In this document: positions 35,035 through 44,056 of the stretch, one piece after another | Position numbering within the stretch: the first letter of the stretch is position 1 | How the letters are laid out: each line of letters starts with the position of its first letter | Assembly: GCA_014238205.1 (NCBI GenBank) | Contig: JABABM010000013.1 | Location: 1-64,000 of the forward strand | DNA length: 64,000 nt | Source: Phycisphaerales bacterium | Lineage (GTDB): Bacteria > Planctomycetota > Phycisphaerae > Phycisphaerales > SM1A02 | Direction: 5' to 3' | The notes under the pieces: model-generated | Seen by the model: only the letters and a program-made list of their open reading frames with translations | Told to the model about the DNA's origin: nothing | The model's database searches: none | Program-made: the position numbers and the translations under genes

Positions 35035-36513
35035 GTGGCTTCAAAGGCGTATTTACCCCTTCCCAGCATCTGCCTGGCCCTCCTGGCCCTTGCATCTGTC
35101 GCACATGGTCAGGGTGGTGTCGTGGAAGCCAATCGGCAACTGGAAGTCATCACCCGCCTGGAGCAGGAACTCCAGGATCAGGACATGGCCTACCGCCGGC
35201 AGATGGCTGATGCCCAGACCGTCACCGAGCGATTGACCCTCGATGTCGGTGGCTCATTCCGCTTCGGACTTGCCAGCCTCGACGAGGCCACTGGCAGCAG
35301 CCGGACCCTCCGACAGTATGAAACCAACCTCTACCTGCTCTCGAAGTTCGATGGTGGCCACACCTTCTTCGGCAACCTGCGATTTCTCTACAACGACTGG
35401 AACACCGGGGACTCGCCGGATGATGATGGGTTGCTGACTCCATATGGAAACCGGTACTGGTACGAACTGGATACCCGTGCATTGAGCATGTACCAGCGTG
35501 GATATGCCGACGACCTGAACTTCAACATCCGGGTCGGTCGGCAGTTCATCAACTGGAACTCAGGTCTTGCCTACAGCAATGACATGTACGCATTCCTCGG
35601 CACGGCGTCGCTCGATGTCTTCAAGTTCACCGGCTTGTTCGGTCAGACGGCGCGCAGCGGACTCTACGACTTCGATGTAACACGCACGGAATACGATGAG
35701 AACACCGATCGAATCTACTGGGGCCTGAAGCTCGAGGCAGACCTGATGCCGGAGTTCAAACCCTACGTCAGCTACCTCGTCCAGCGTGACCACAATGATG
35801 ACCAGCCTCTCAATACGGTCTTCGGCCCCCTCGACTTCAAGTACGACTCCGAGTACCTGTCCTTCGGTGCTGCTGGAACCATCGGCCCACAGTTCACCTA
35901 TACGATCGAGGCCATCCACGAAACCGGGCATACGATGAGTTCGATCGACATCGACTTCCTCAACCTGAGAATCATCGAGCAGACTCGAAATCCGATCGAT
36001 GCCTGGGCTGGGGCCATGACCATGGCCTGGGCCTTCCGGAACAGGACGAATGCCGTCATCGACATGACTCTTGCAATGGGCACGAGCGATCCAGATCGAC
36101 TCATCTCCAACGGTACGATCGGTGGAGATGCGCCTTCCTCGACGGACCGGGCGTTCAACAGTCTCGGGTACATCAACACGGGACTCGCCTTCGCACCGCA
36201 GATCGCCAACCTCACGATGCTGCGAGCCGGCGGAAGCACCGCGATCCCGTTTGATCCCAAGCGACCGAGCGCCATGCGAGGCGGTGTCGACTTCTTCTTC
36301 TTCTCGAAGACCGATGCCGATCACGTCAACTCATCACCGACGACCGATGATCGTTGGCTCGGTTGGGAAATGGACTGGAAGCTCGATTGGCAGATCATGA
36401 GCGACGTGACCCTGAACTTCAGGTACGGCATCTTCTTCCCGGGCGATGGAATTCCCGACGCATTCGATGACACCAGGCACTTCGTCTATGGAGCAATCAG
36501 CTATGCATTCTGA
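35035..36513 (+). CDS. Outer-membrane beta-barrel protein (porin-like)
   Basis: GTG start at 35035 has GAGGAG eight bases upstream and opens a signal peptide (ASKAYLPLPSICLALLALAS). A short helical segment follows (NRQLEVITRLEQELQDQDMA), as in porins with an N-terminal coiled coil. The rest shows alternating strands with aromatic girdles (YETNLYLLSKFDG, FNIRVGRQFINWNSGLAYSN). It ends with VYGAISYAF, the C-terminal phenylalanine signal for outer-membrane insertion. Substrate unknown. It is the first gene of an apparent operon with a lipoprotein, a FecR protein and an adenylate cyclase; its stop overlaps the lipoprotein start. Confidence 0.85.
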   Translation: MASKAYLPLPSICLALLALASVAHGQGGVVEANRQLEVITRLEQELQDQDMAYRRQMADAQTVTERLTLDVGGSFRFGLASLDEATGSSRTLRQYETNLYLLSKFDGGHTFFGNLRFLYNDWNTGDSPDDDGLLTPYGNRYWYELDTRALSMYQRGYADDLNFNIRVGRQFINWNSGLAYSNDMYAFLGTASLDVFKFTGLFGQTARSGLYDFDVTRTEYDENTDRIYWGLKLEADLMPEFKPYVSYLVQRDHNDDQPLNTVFGPLDFKYDSEYLSFGAAGTIGPQFTYTIEAIHETGHTMSSIDIDFLNLRIIEQTRNPIDAWAGAMTMAWAFRNRTNAVIDMTLAMGTSDPDRLISNGTIGGDAPSSTDRAFNSLGYINTGLAFAPQIANLTMLRAGGSTAIPFDPKRPSAMRGGVDFFFFSKTDADHVNSSPTTDDRWLGWEMDWKLDWQIMSDVTLNFRYGIFFPGDGIPDAFDDTRHFVYGAISYAF

Positions 36514-37096
36514 TCGTTGCTCCATGATCTTCGTCGTTGCAGTGATGCTGGGCGCATTGACGCTGAACACGGGCTGTGACCTGTTCCAGCGCACGAGTGT
36601 CGAGCAATCGATCCTGCAGGCCCATCCAGGATCCATGGATGACTTCGACTTCTGGGATGCCCTGGCCGACCAGTCGGTGGTTTCAAACGACGACGCCCTT
36701 CATTCATTTATCCTGATCGAGGATGGAACCGATCCCAGCCCCGATTTCCAGGCTCGCATGGCCCTTGCAGCCCAAAAAGGCTGGTTAATTGGAACCCCAA
36801 CTTCACTTGAAGCGAACGAATCTGCAACTGTGGGGCTTCTCTCTGTAGCGGCTTGTGAAATCCTCGGAATCGAGGGCGGTCTCACGATGCGTCTCATGGG
36901 GCCTTCACCGAGGTACTGCACCCGCGAACTGTCATCCATGGGCATGCTGCCCGGGTTGACACCGAACGAGGCGCTCACCGGGCTCGAGTTCATTGCATTC
37001 GTTGGAAACATCGAACAGCGCATGGAGCTCCAGGAGGCATGGGCCGATCTGGATGAAGTCGAGGCCGGCAGGAACGTACAGGGGGATGATCAATGA
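36503..37096 (+). CDS. Putative lipoprotein of unknown function
   Basis: A 197-residue protein from ATG at 36503, overlapping the barrel gene by 11 bases and the next gene by four. The N-terminus is a signal with a weak lipobox (MLGALTLNTGC, Cys25), followed by DLFQRTS. The mature part is soluble and mixed alpha/beta (FDFWDALADQSVVSNDD, MALAAQKGWLIG, LSVAACEILGIEGGLTM). No family is recognised. The overlaps indicate that it acts with the barrel and FecR proteins, perhaps as periplasmic link. Confidence 0.8.
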   Translation: MHSDRCSMIFVVAVMLGALTLNTGCDLFQRTSVEQSILQAHPGSMDDFDFWDALADQSVVSNDDALHSFILIEDGTDPSPDFQARMALAAQKGWLIGTPTSLEANESATVGLLSVAACEILGIEGGLTMRLMGPSPRYCTRELSSMGMLPGLTPNEALTGLEFIAFVGNIEQRMELQEAWADLDEVEAGRNVQGDDQ

Positions 37097-38544
37097 ACAA
37101 CTCGCGAACCAGTCAACCGACACTTCACCTTCTCGGCAGCATTGCATGCATGCTGATGGTCGTTCCACTGATGGCCCAGGATGTGGATCCTGCAACACCG
37201 GCCCCGGGCGATTTGAATGAACAAATCCCGATGTCGACGATCGAGTTCGTACAGAAGCGACTCGATTCCATCGAGACCACTGCCCTGAAGGCCGTGAAAC
37301 CACTGCCCGAAGGTGAGTCCAAGGAACTGATTGCAATCGTCATGCACAGGACCGGCAAGGCCCAGTGGCGTGCAGACGAGAAGGCGACCTGGCAGTCTGC
37401 ACAGGTGGACGATGCATTGCCGGCAGGCTCGATGATTCGCACCGGACTCAAATCAGCATTGACCCTTCGAGTCGGGCTCAACTCATCGATTCTCATCGAC
37501 AGCAATGCACGCGTCGCCCTGCCGCGGATCATCCAGGACGGAGACCAGCTGCAGACAGCTGTCAAGGTCGAACGCGGTCGAGCTGACGTAAAGGTAAACC
37601 ATGTCGGGCTTACAAACGACTTCTCGGTCGTGACGCCCACCGGGGCACTGGCCGTCAAGGGAACCGGGTTCGCCTGCCGCTATGACGCATTCGATGGAAC
37701 ATCCATCGTCGGTGCCAAGACGAACACCATGAATGCCATCGAGGTGCACTACTACGCATCGAAACTGGCCTACTACCTTTCAGGTGGCGCCATCTCAAGC
37801 AACAAGAACGAGAACCCGACACTTGCAGCCCTGATCGAAGCTGCCCCACCACCATCATCGAACAAGGCAGAGGCCCAGGACGCCGCGGACCAGGAAGGGA
37901 CAGCCGGTGGCGCCGTGACAAATACGGACCCGATATCGCAGACGATTCGCATCGATCTGGCCATCCAGTCCCAGTCCCAGGCCGAAGCGATCCTCGAGGA
38001 ACTCGAGGAAGTGTACGAGGATGAGGTCCTCATCGACCCCATCGATCTCCCGGGATTCGAGTTCTTCGTCCAGGTTGGTCAACTCCACGAGGGGAATCTC
38101 AAGCAGGGCGCCCTCGCCGCGGCGATCTACTTCGACATGGTCGGGCAGAGCGGTGACATTTCCCATCCCGGGCAGCAGTTGATCCAGGGTGCCTTCCAAG
38201 AGAGGCTTCTCAATCGTCTGAACTACACAGGCAGCACGAACTCCATGGTGAACCAGATCATCTCATATGGAAACAGCCAGGGCGAGAACGAAGACTACGA
38301 CGGCCCACCGACATCGGTACACCTCCGTGCGGTCCTGACCATCGTGGACAACTTCTGCAGGGATACCTTCGCAGGTGATCAGGTCAAGATCCGGATCTGC
38401 CGCGAGTGCTTCTCCGATGCCGTGATCTATACGTTCGGCATCGATCTTCAGAACAACGAGGCAAATGCCTATCTCGGCTACCTGATGGAAAATCTCGATG
38501 GCAACAACAACAACGACAATGGGACCATCGAGGGCGGCCACTGA
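37093..38544 (+). CDS. FecR-domain periplasmic protein
   Basis: A 483-residue secreted protein (signal SIACMLMVVPLMAQ). Residues about 75-200 form a FecR domain: GKAQWRADEKATWQSAQVDD, the strand GSMIRTGLKSALTLRVGLN, GRADVKV, and the diagnostic TPTGALAVKGTGF. FecR domains sense periplasmic or surface signals and often occur beside CHASE2 proteins. The C-terminal half is low in known motifs but contains a disulfide-like pair (RICREC) and an Asn/Asp-rich end. It overlaps the lipoprotein gene by four bases and precedes the cyclase by 36. This suggests that it feeds a signal to the CHASE2 protein. Confidence 0.9.
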   Translation: MNNSRTSQPTLHLLGSIACMLMVVPLMAQDVDPATPAPGDLNEQIPMSTIEFVQKRLDSIETTALKAVKPLPEGESKELIAIVMHRTGKAQWRADEKATWQSAQVDDALPAGSMIRTGLKSALTLRVGLNSSILIDSNARVALPRIIQDGDQLQTAVKVERGRADVKVNHVGLTNDFSVVTPTGALAVKGTGFACRYDAFDGTSIVGAKTNTMNAIEVHYYASKLAYYLSGGAISSNKNENPTLAALIEAAPPPSSNKAEAQDAADQEGTAGGAVTNTDPISQTIRIDLAIQSQSQAEAILEELEEVYEDEVLIDPIDLPGFEFFVQVGQLHEGNLKQGALAAAIYFDMVGQSGDISHPGQQLIQGAFQERLLNRLNYTGSTNSMVNQIISYGNSQGENEDYDGPPTSVHLRAVLTIVDNFCRDTFAGDQVKIRICRECFSDAVIYTFGIDLQNNEANAYLGYLMENLDGNNNNDNGTIEGGH

Positions 38545-38580
38545 CGAGCATCCAACTCGTTCTGAACTTACACTGTCTTC

Positions 38581-41193
38581 ATGAATCGCAGCGTCCTCTC
38601 GATCGGTGCCCTGGTCGTACTGCTTGTCCTGCTCCTGGACCTGACCGGCGTCTTCAAGCCCCTTGATGCCCGGACCCGCGATCTCCAGCAGCAACATGCA
38701 GCCCGTGAACACTCCCCGATGACCGACGACATCGTCCACGTCGACATCGATGACGGGGCGCTCCAGAGAATCGGTCGTTGGCCATGGCCACGCTCACTCC
38801 TGGCAGGATGCGTCGAGGAACTTGGGGACGCAGGGGCGAGAACGATCGCCGTTGATCTCGAACTTTCCGAGCCCTCCTCCGACCCCGGGGACGATGCCCT
38901 GCTTGCCGTCTCGCTCCAGGACAGAGCCATCCTTGCGATCCTCGTCCAGGCCGATGACGTGCGACAGCAGTGGCGTGACTCGGGGGGGAGCGACCAGGGA
39001 TTCGAACTGGTCCGGATACGGCTTCGAGAAGACATCGACCTCCATCCCGAGGACCTGGCAGGCGAACTTGAATCGGCAGATCTGGCGGCCTTCACTTCGA
39101 GTGAACTTGCACTGAAACGAAGCCTCCTCTGGGAGGACCCTGGAACCGATCTGCCGACCGGATTCGCAGAGCAGTCACTCCAGGCAGCCTATGCAAGGCA
39201 ACGCCAGGCCGAATCGATTGCAGCCCGCCGTGAATTGCTTGATGGAGCATCCTCGGTCGAGGGATCACCGATGGATCGACTCCCTCTGCCGGAACTCGTT
39301 TCGACCGCCGGGGGGCTTGGCTACGTGAACATTTCCATGCGTGACGGCGATGGTGTCGTCCGCAGCATCCAGCCAGTGCAATCGACGCGGGCTGGTTCTG
39401 CCACCTCTCTTGGTGCAGCAGCGGCATTGCACTATCTCGGCCAGGATCATCCTCATGCAGCGGCATTCAATGTGTACGGCAGTGTGCTGGATATCCAGGG
39501 TGTCATGGTGCTGCCGATGCATGAAGGCTCGCTTCCTCTGGCCTGGCCTTATACCGAGCATGGCACCGGCTGGCAGCACCTGTTGAGAAACTCCCCTGCC
39601 GATCCGATCAGTACAGGGCACATCTCGATTGCAGGTATTGCGGAACTGGTCCAGGCCCGGCAACTGCAGGAATCCAACAGGGTGGAACTGACCTCCATCA
39701 GCCTCGACCTTCTGCGAGTCGTCAGGCAGGATGCCGAGTTCAACACGCCTGATCCGATGGAACACGGCCTGCAAGCGGAAATCGCAGACGAATACGAATT
39801 CACCCTTGGTGACCTTGAAGAAGACGCCGAACTTGACGAGGTCTTCGAAGATCCGGATGCACTGGAACTTGCCCGGGCGCTTGAGACCTGGCATGGTCTT
39901 GCCGGGTCGATCACCGCCAATGACGTTGAGATCCAGCAGGTCGAGCTGGCGTTGCATGAGCAGGTTGATGGAAAGCTGGTCTTCCTCGGCTGGACAGCCA
40001 CTGGATCAATCGCCGACTTCGTTCCAACCGTTGCAGGCCCTCGTACTCCAGGTGTTGTCGTTCATGCCGCGGTCGCGAACATGATCCTGTCCGGACACAG
40101 TCACTTCTATGCTCCCAGGTGGCTTGGGCCCCTGCTGGTAATTCTCCTTGGGGGCTGGGTTGTTGTCCTCGTTGCAAGTACGACACCCTGGACCTCCACG
40201 GCAGGCTCGCTGGTCCTGCTGGGAATCTATGCCTACCTCGCGACGATGCTCTCCTTCGCTTCGTGGGAGTTGTTCCTGCCGATCGTCGCCCCCACTACCA
40301 GCGGTCTCTCGGCGTGGGCAGCCTGCACCGGGATGAATGCCATCCTGATCCAGCGGGACAAGCGGCGCATTACGCGCCAGTTCCGGGCCCGTGTCTCCGA
40401 CAGCCTCGTGGACACGCTGATCGACAATCCCTCTGCGCTGAGCATGGCCGGGCAGAAACGGGAGATTACGGTGCTGTTCGCGGACCTGGCCGGCTTCACT
40501 TCCATCAGTGAACAACTTGGCAGCGAGCGGACGGTCGCACTGGCCAACAAGGCACTCTCTGCGATGTCATCCGCCATCGTGAATCATGACGGGTACGTCA
40601 ACAAGTTTCTCGGCGATGGACTGATGGCCTTCTGGTCAGCCTTCGAACCCCAGGCTGACCAGGCCAAGCTGGGATGCAATGCGGCGGAAGCCTGCCTGGC
40701 CGCCCTTGAAGCGGTCAACCGCGACAGCGAGGTGGAACTCGGGCTGCGACTGGGCATCGCGACCGGTGAAGCCATCGTGGGTGACTGCGGAGCCCCACCG
40801 GATCTGAACGACTACACCGCCATCGGAAACACGGTGAACCTCGCCGCGAGACTCGAGAGTGCCAACAAGCAGCTTGGGACAACGGTTCTCATCGATGCAG
40901 CAACATGCGCACAGGCCGGTGGTGCTGCCCGGACCCTTCCCATCGGCCCGGTGGTCGTAGTCGGCCAGACGCAGCCGGTATCACTGCATGCGATCGTCGG
41001 CGGTACTGTCACCGATGACGAGATAGCTGCCGCAACTACGCTCCAGGATGCCGTCACTTCCGGTGACCGGGCTGGTGCCCAGGCGGCGCTTGAAGCCATG
41101 GGCGATCATCGATCACTTGATGCCCTGGCGGTTCTCTGGGCCGAGGTCATCGATGGCAGCGGCGACCTGGTACTGCAACTGGCTTCCAAGTAG
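38581..41193 (+). CDS. CHASE2-domain adenylate cyclase (class III)
   Basis: An 870-residue membrane receptor. After an N-terminal helix comes a CHASE2 sensor (about 30-500; VHVDIDDGALQRIGRWPWPR is its hallmark). Three membrane helices lie around 510-590 (LGPLLVILLGGWVVVLVAS and following), then the cyclase domain (about 625-815). Catalytic residues are complete: metal-binding Asp635 (VLFADLAGFTS) and Asp679 (KFLGDGLMAFW), adenine-selecting Lys675 with Thr746 (NDYTAIGNTVNL), and Asn753/Arg757. The Lys/Thr pair indicates an ATP-specific class IIIb enzyme making cAMP. Coupling with FecR is recurrent in bacteria. A tail of 40 residues follows the cyclase. Confidence 0.95.
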   Translation: MNRSVLSIGALVVLLVLLLDLTGVFKPLDARTRDLQQQHAAREHSPMTDDIVHVDIDDGALQRIGRWPWPRSLLAGCVEELGDAGARTIAVDLELSEPSSDPGDDALLAVSLQDRAILAILVQADDVRQQWRDSGGSDQGFELVRIRLREDIDLHPEDLAGELESADLAAFTSSELALKRSLLWEDPGTDLPTGFAEQSLQAAYARQRQAESIAARRELLDGASSVEGSPMDRLPLPELVSTAGGLGYVNISMRDGDGVVRSIQPVQSTRAGSATSLGAAAALHYLGQDHPHAAAFNVYGSVLDIQGVMVLPMHEGSLPLAWPYTEHGTGWQHLLRNSPADPISTGHISIAGIAELVQARQLQESNRVELTSISLDLLRVVRQDAEFNTPDPMEHGLQAEIADEYEFTLGDLEEDAELDEVFEDPDALELARALETWHGLAGSITANDVEIQQVELALHEQVDGKLVFLGWTATGSIADFVPTVAGPRTPGVVVHAAVANMILSGHSHFYAPRWLGPLLVILLGGWVVVLVASTTPWTSTAGSLVLLGIYAYLATMLSFASWELFLPIVAPTTSGLSAWAACTGMNAILIQRDKRRITRQFRARVSDSLVDTLIDNPSALSMAGQKREITVLFADLAGFTSISEQLGSERTVALANKALSAMSSAIVNHDGYVNKFLGDGLMAFWSAFEPQADQAKLGCNAAEACLAALEAVNRDSEVELGLRLGIATGEAIVGDCGAPPDLNDYTAIGNTVNLAARLESANKQLGTTVLIDAATCAQAGGAARTLPIGPVVVVGQTQPVSLHAIVGGTVTDDEIAAATTLQDAVTSGDRAGAQAALEAMGDHRSLDALAVLWAEVIDGSGDLVLQLASK

Positions 41194-41262
41194 GCGACGC
41201 ACGACTTTCGTTATCCTGTTTGAAGTACCATCCAGTACACTCTTGAACCTGGAGGCATAACA

Positions 41263-41652
41263 ATGTGGCTGATCATCATCCTCTTCGCAATCATCGTCCT
41301 GACAATCGCGGCCGCGATTCAAGGCTTGGTCCTCCAAATCGCGTTCAAGATTGTGACAAACGACACACCTGCATTCGGTGATGCCTTCAAGACATGCTTC
41401 GCAGCAATAATCGTAAATGCCCTCCTCTCCTTTGTGTTCTGGCAGATCGAGATAGAAACGATCCTGGCGCAGGCGATTGGAGTCTGTGCAGGCATCACCG
41501 TCTACGCGATCGCCATCAGCATGTTCATTGCAACTGAACTGAAACAGGCGATCATCATTTCCCTCATCATGGCAGGCATCTGGTACATGATTAACCTCAT
41601 GTTCCTAGGCATCGTTGCGGGCTTGAACACCCCAGGCGCAGTCGGCGGTTGA
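41263..41652 (+). CDS. Small integral membrane protein of unknown function
   Basis: A 129-residue protein with four hydrophobic helices (WLIIILFAIIVLTIAAA, CFAAIIVNALLSFVFW, AIGVCAGITVYAIAISMFIA, QAIIISLIMAGIWYMINLMF). GGAGG stands eight bases before the ATG. Its base composition is noticeably more AT-rich than its neighbours. It lies 69 bases after the cyclase on the same strand and may or may not belong to that operon. No family is recognised. Confidence 0.75.
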   Translation: MWLIIILFAIIVLTIAAAIQGLVLQIAFKIVTNDTPAFGDAFKTCFAAIIVNALLSFVFWQIEIETILAQAIGVCAGITVYAIAISMFIATELKQAIIISLIMAGIWYMINLMFLGIVAGLNTPGAVGG

Positions 41653-41662
41653 TGCGTCGAGA

Positions 41663-42412
41663 TCAGCCATGGATTCGTCCCAGGCGCAGCCCGACCTGAC
41701 ATTGCACGAGCCGGGGTTGATTCAGGTCATTCCAAGCCTTGCAGAGATCCGGCTCGATGCATTCGACCGCATCCTCGCCATGGCGATTGGCGTACTCCTG
41801 TACCGCGGACCAGGTCCGCAAGTAGCCCAGCAGGTGATCCCGTGTCCACTCCATGGTGATGTTCGGAGCTGACACCTCGATGTCCTCGAAGGGAAATGGC
41901 AGGGTCGTGTACAGGGAATCAACATATGCTCGGCGCGGATCCCAGCATCCCTCGAGTACCTCGAAATACAGGTGATCCTGGATCATGTCCAGTTCCGGGT
42001 CGATCCGGGGCCGATCGTAGGTCCACAGTGCCACGATGGCTTCCGGCGCTGCGACCCTTCGGGCCTCCTCGGCGAAGGCAGGCATGTCAAACCAGTGGGC
42101 AGCCTGTGCCGAGGCGACCAGGTCTGCTTGGCCGTCTGCAAGCGAGGACGACTCGGCTCTGCCGACACTGAAATGCACACCGGGAATGGAGGGTGCTTTC
42201 GCAATTGCAGTCGGCGCAGGATCATTTGCCTCGACCCGCTCAAAGCGAGCCGCCAGCTCAGCCGTTGCCTGGCCGCTGCCACAGCCGACCTCCAAGGCCA
42301 GGCCCCGGTTCGCACAATGCGACACGACAAGATCGAACAATGATGCCGGGTAATGCGGCCGGAAAGATGCGTAGCCATCAGCAACGCGATCAAAGCTCTC
42401 CTCAATGGCCAT
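41663..42412 (-). CDS. Class I SAM-dependent methyltransferase
   Basis: A 249-residue Rossmann methyltransferase. The SAM site is seen in ALEVGCGSGQATAELA (motif I), ERVEANDPAP (motif II) and ADLVASAQAAHWFDMPAF (motif IV). FDRVADGYASFRPHYP at the start is typical of the UbiE/Tmt-like group related to trans-aconitate-type methyltransferases. The substrate cannot be predicted. The ATG at 42412 follows GAGGAGAAG; a GTG codon immediately before it could also be used. It sits 20 bases after the NAD(P)-binding gene on the same strand, so both may share a transcript. Confidence 0.92.
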   Translation of the reverse strand: MAIEESFDRVADGYASFRPHYPASLFDLVVSHCANRGLALEVGCGSGQATAELAARFERVEANDPAPTAIAKAPSIPGVHFSVGRAESSSLADGQADLVASAQAAHWFDMPAFAEEARRVAAPEAIVALWTYDRPRIDPELDMIQDHLYFEVLEGCWDPRRAYVDSLYTTLPFPFEDIEVSAPNITMEWTRDHLLGYLRTWSAVQEYANRHGEDAVECIEPDLCKAWNDLNQPRLVQCQVGLRLGRIHG

Positions 42413-42432
42413 CACTGCTTCTCCTCGATCAA

Positions 42433-43371
42433 TCAGAGTTGTTCATATGCTTTGGTGCGTGTGATGCGACGTCCAACTTCGCTCGCGTAGCGATGCCCGA
42501 GTGTTTCACGGTGTTCTTGAGCCCACTCGGTAAGCTTGATCCTGCCTGTCGCGGGTTGGTCCGAATCAAGCAGGCCTCGCATGAGACCCTTGATCTCCTC
42601 CCTGGTAATGATGACGTCCCTGAGGAATGGGTTGAGGAGTTTTGAAACTGCCAGCCCGAGAACCGGCCAGGTGCGGAGGATCGGCCGGCGTACCTGGAGA
42701 ATGTCCGCCAACGTGCGAACCAGCTCGATGTAACTGAACCCTTCGGGCCCGACGGCATCGACCATCGTGTTCCCCTCCCCATCAGCATGCTCGATGAGCA
42801 GTTCGGCCATGTCATCGACGTGAAGCGGGCGAAGCCGATATGTGCCATCGCCGAAGATGCCGAAGAACGGCATGTGCCGAAGGACCCATGCGATGTTGTT
42901 GACAAGGATATCCCTGCGACCGAAGAGGACGCCCGGGCGGATGATGGCATGCGGGATTTCGATCTCCCGGAGAGTGTCTTCGAGTTCGTGCTTTCCGTTG
43001 TAGTACGAGAGGTCATCAGCCTGGTCTGCGTGGAGAATGCTGACATGCACTATTCGCCGTACACCTGCGCGTTTCGCAGCATCCAGGAGTGTCTTCGTAT
43101 TGGCAACGGCCTGCTTGAACGTAAAGAGCCTGTGATTGAACCGGACCCAGTAGGTGTTGTACAGAACATCGGCTCCATCGAGGGAACGGGCGAGCGCGTC
43201 GACATCGTCGAAGGCGAGCGGCTTGATGTCGATCGCATCACCGAAGGGATTGGGCCGGTCTGGAGAGTTGGTCAGCGTGCGAAGGCGTACCCCGCGTTCA
43301 AGAAGACGCTCGGCAACAGCTTTCCCGGTGTAGCCAAGTGCCCCGGTGAGAACCTGGAATCCCTCTTTCAT
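42433..43371 (-). CDS. NAD(P)-binding epimerase/NmrA-like protein
   Basis: The Rossmann motif opens at FQVLTGALGYTGKAVAERL. The chosen start (43371, MKEGF) places it at the N-terminus; a longer start at 43437 has a better AGGGGA ribosome site and is possible. Other features are PLAFDDVDALARSLDGADV, LYNTYWVRF, RRIVHVSILHA, YYNGKHELED (Tyr and Lys of the SDR type), and IIRPGVLFGRRDILVNNIAW. This matches the atypical short-chain dehydrogenase branch that includes the NDUFA9-like proteins. They often bind NAD(P)H without known catalysis. Divergent from the cupin gene. Confidence 0.9.
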   Translation of the reverse strand: MKEGFQVLTGALGYTGKAVAERLLERGVRLRTLTNSPDRPNPFGDAIDIKPLAFDDVDALARSLDGADVLYNTYWVRFNHRLFTFKQAVANTKTLLDAAKRAGVRRIVHVSILHADQADDLSYYNGKHELEDTLREIEIPHAIIRPGVLFGRRDILVNNIAWVLRHMPFFGIFGDGTYRLRPLHVDDMAELLIEHADGEGNTMVDAVGPEGFSYIELVRTLADILQVRRPILRTWPVLGLAVSKLLNPFLRDVIITREEIKGLMRGLLDSDQPATGRIKLTEWAQEHRETLGHRYASEVGRRITRTKAYEQL

Positions 43372-43488
43372 GGGTGGATGGTACATGGGATCGGGGAATC
43401 CCCTCTTCTGCAAGGCCTCTCGTTGATCTTCACCCATTCATTCCCCTGAAGCCAGCCCATGGGTCCTGGAATCGACTACCGTTTGACC

Positions 43489-43869
43489 ATGAAACCCCTC
43501 GACCTGAAACAGGCACTTTCGACGTTTGAGGAGCACTGGTCACCGCGGATCATCGCCCAGCTCAACGGGCAGCACGTGAAACTGGCGAAGTTCATCGGTG
43601 AATACGTGTGGCATTCCCACCCGGATGAAGACGAGTTGTTCATGGTCATCAGCGGTTCGTTCACGATGGAATTCCGGGATCACTCCGTGGAACTTGGCGA
43701 AGGCCAGGTGATCGTGGTCCCCCGCGGCGTCGAACATCGGCCAGTCGCCGAATCGGAATGCGCCGTGATGCTCTTTGAACCGGTCGGGACGGTGAGTACT
43801 GGTGATGCTGCAACATCGGACAGAACCAGCAGCGGAACCTGGATCGGCGATGAGCAGCCGGGTGGATGA
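43489..43869 (+). CDS. Single-domain cupin protein
   Basis: A 126-residue cupin from ATG at 43489 (MKPLDLKQALSTFEEHWSP); an in-frame ATG at 43459 is the alternative. Metal ligands are two His and a Glu in VWHSHPDEDELFMV and a later His in VPRGVEHRPVA, a full cupin set. Family members of this length (W-S-P-x-I-I/V, then N-x-x-x-V-K-L-x-K) bind a divalent metal; the reaction is not known. It stands alone between divergent and parallel genes. Some of its 3' end lies within the long upstream frame of the caspase-like gene, which is rejected. Confidence 0.9.
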   Translation: MKPLDLKQALSTFEEHWSPRIIAQLNGQHVKLAKFIGEYVWHSHPDEDELFMVISGSFTMEFRDHSVELGEGQVIVVPRGVEHRPVAESECAVMLFEPVGTVSTGDAATSDRTSSGTWIGDEQPGG

Positions 43870-44056
43870 GTCCGGACCAAGGTCATTTAAACTGAGATTT
43901 GACCAACCCAATCGACCTCGATGCTGGCATGAGGGCAATTACTGCCGTGGGAATACGGCAGGCTCGATTGACCGGACTGGAGATTGCCCATCTAATGGCC
44001 AGCATTCGAATCCGGGGCTTGGATGGAAACGAACCAATCACCAGGAGGGAAGAATC

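Noticed and set aside
43802-44056. N-terminal extension of the caspase-like protein
   Set aside because: The extension overlaps the cupin gene and lacks a signal, while ATG 44057 has an excellent ribosome site and begins a signal peptide.
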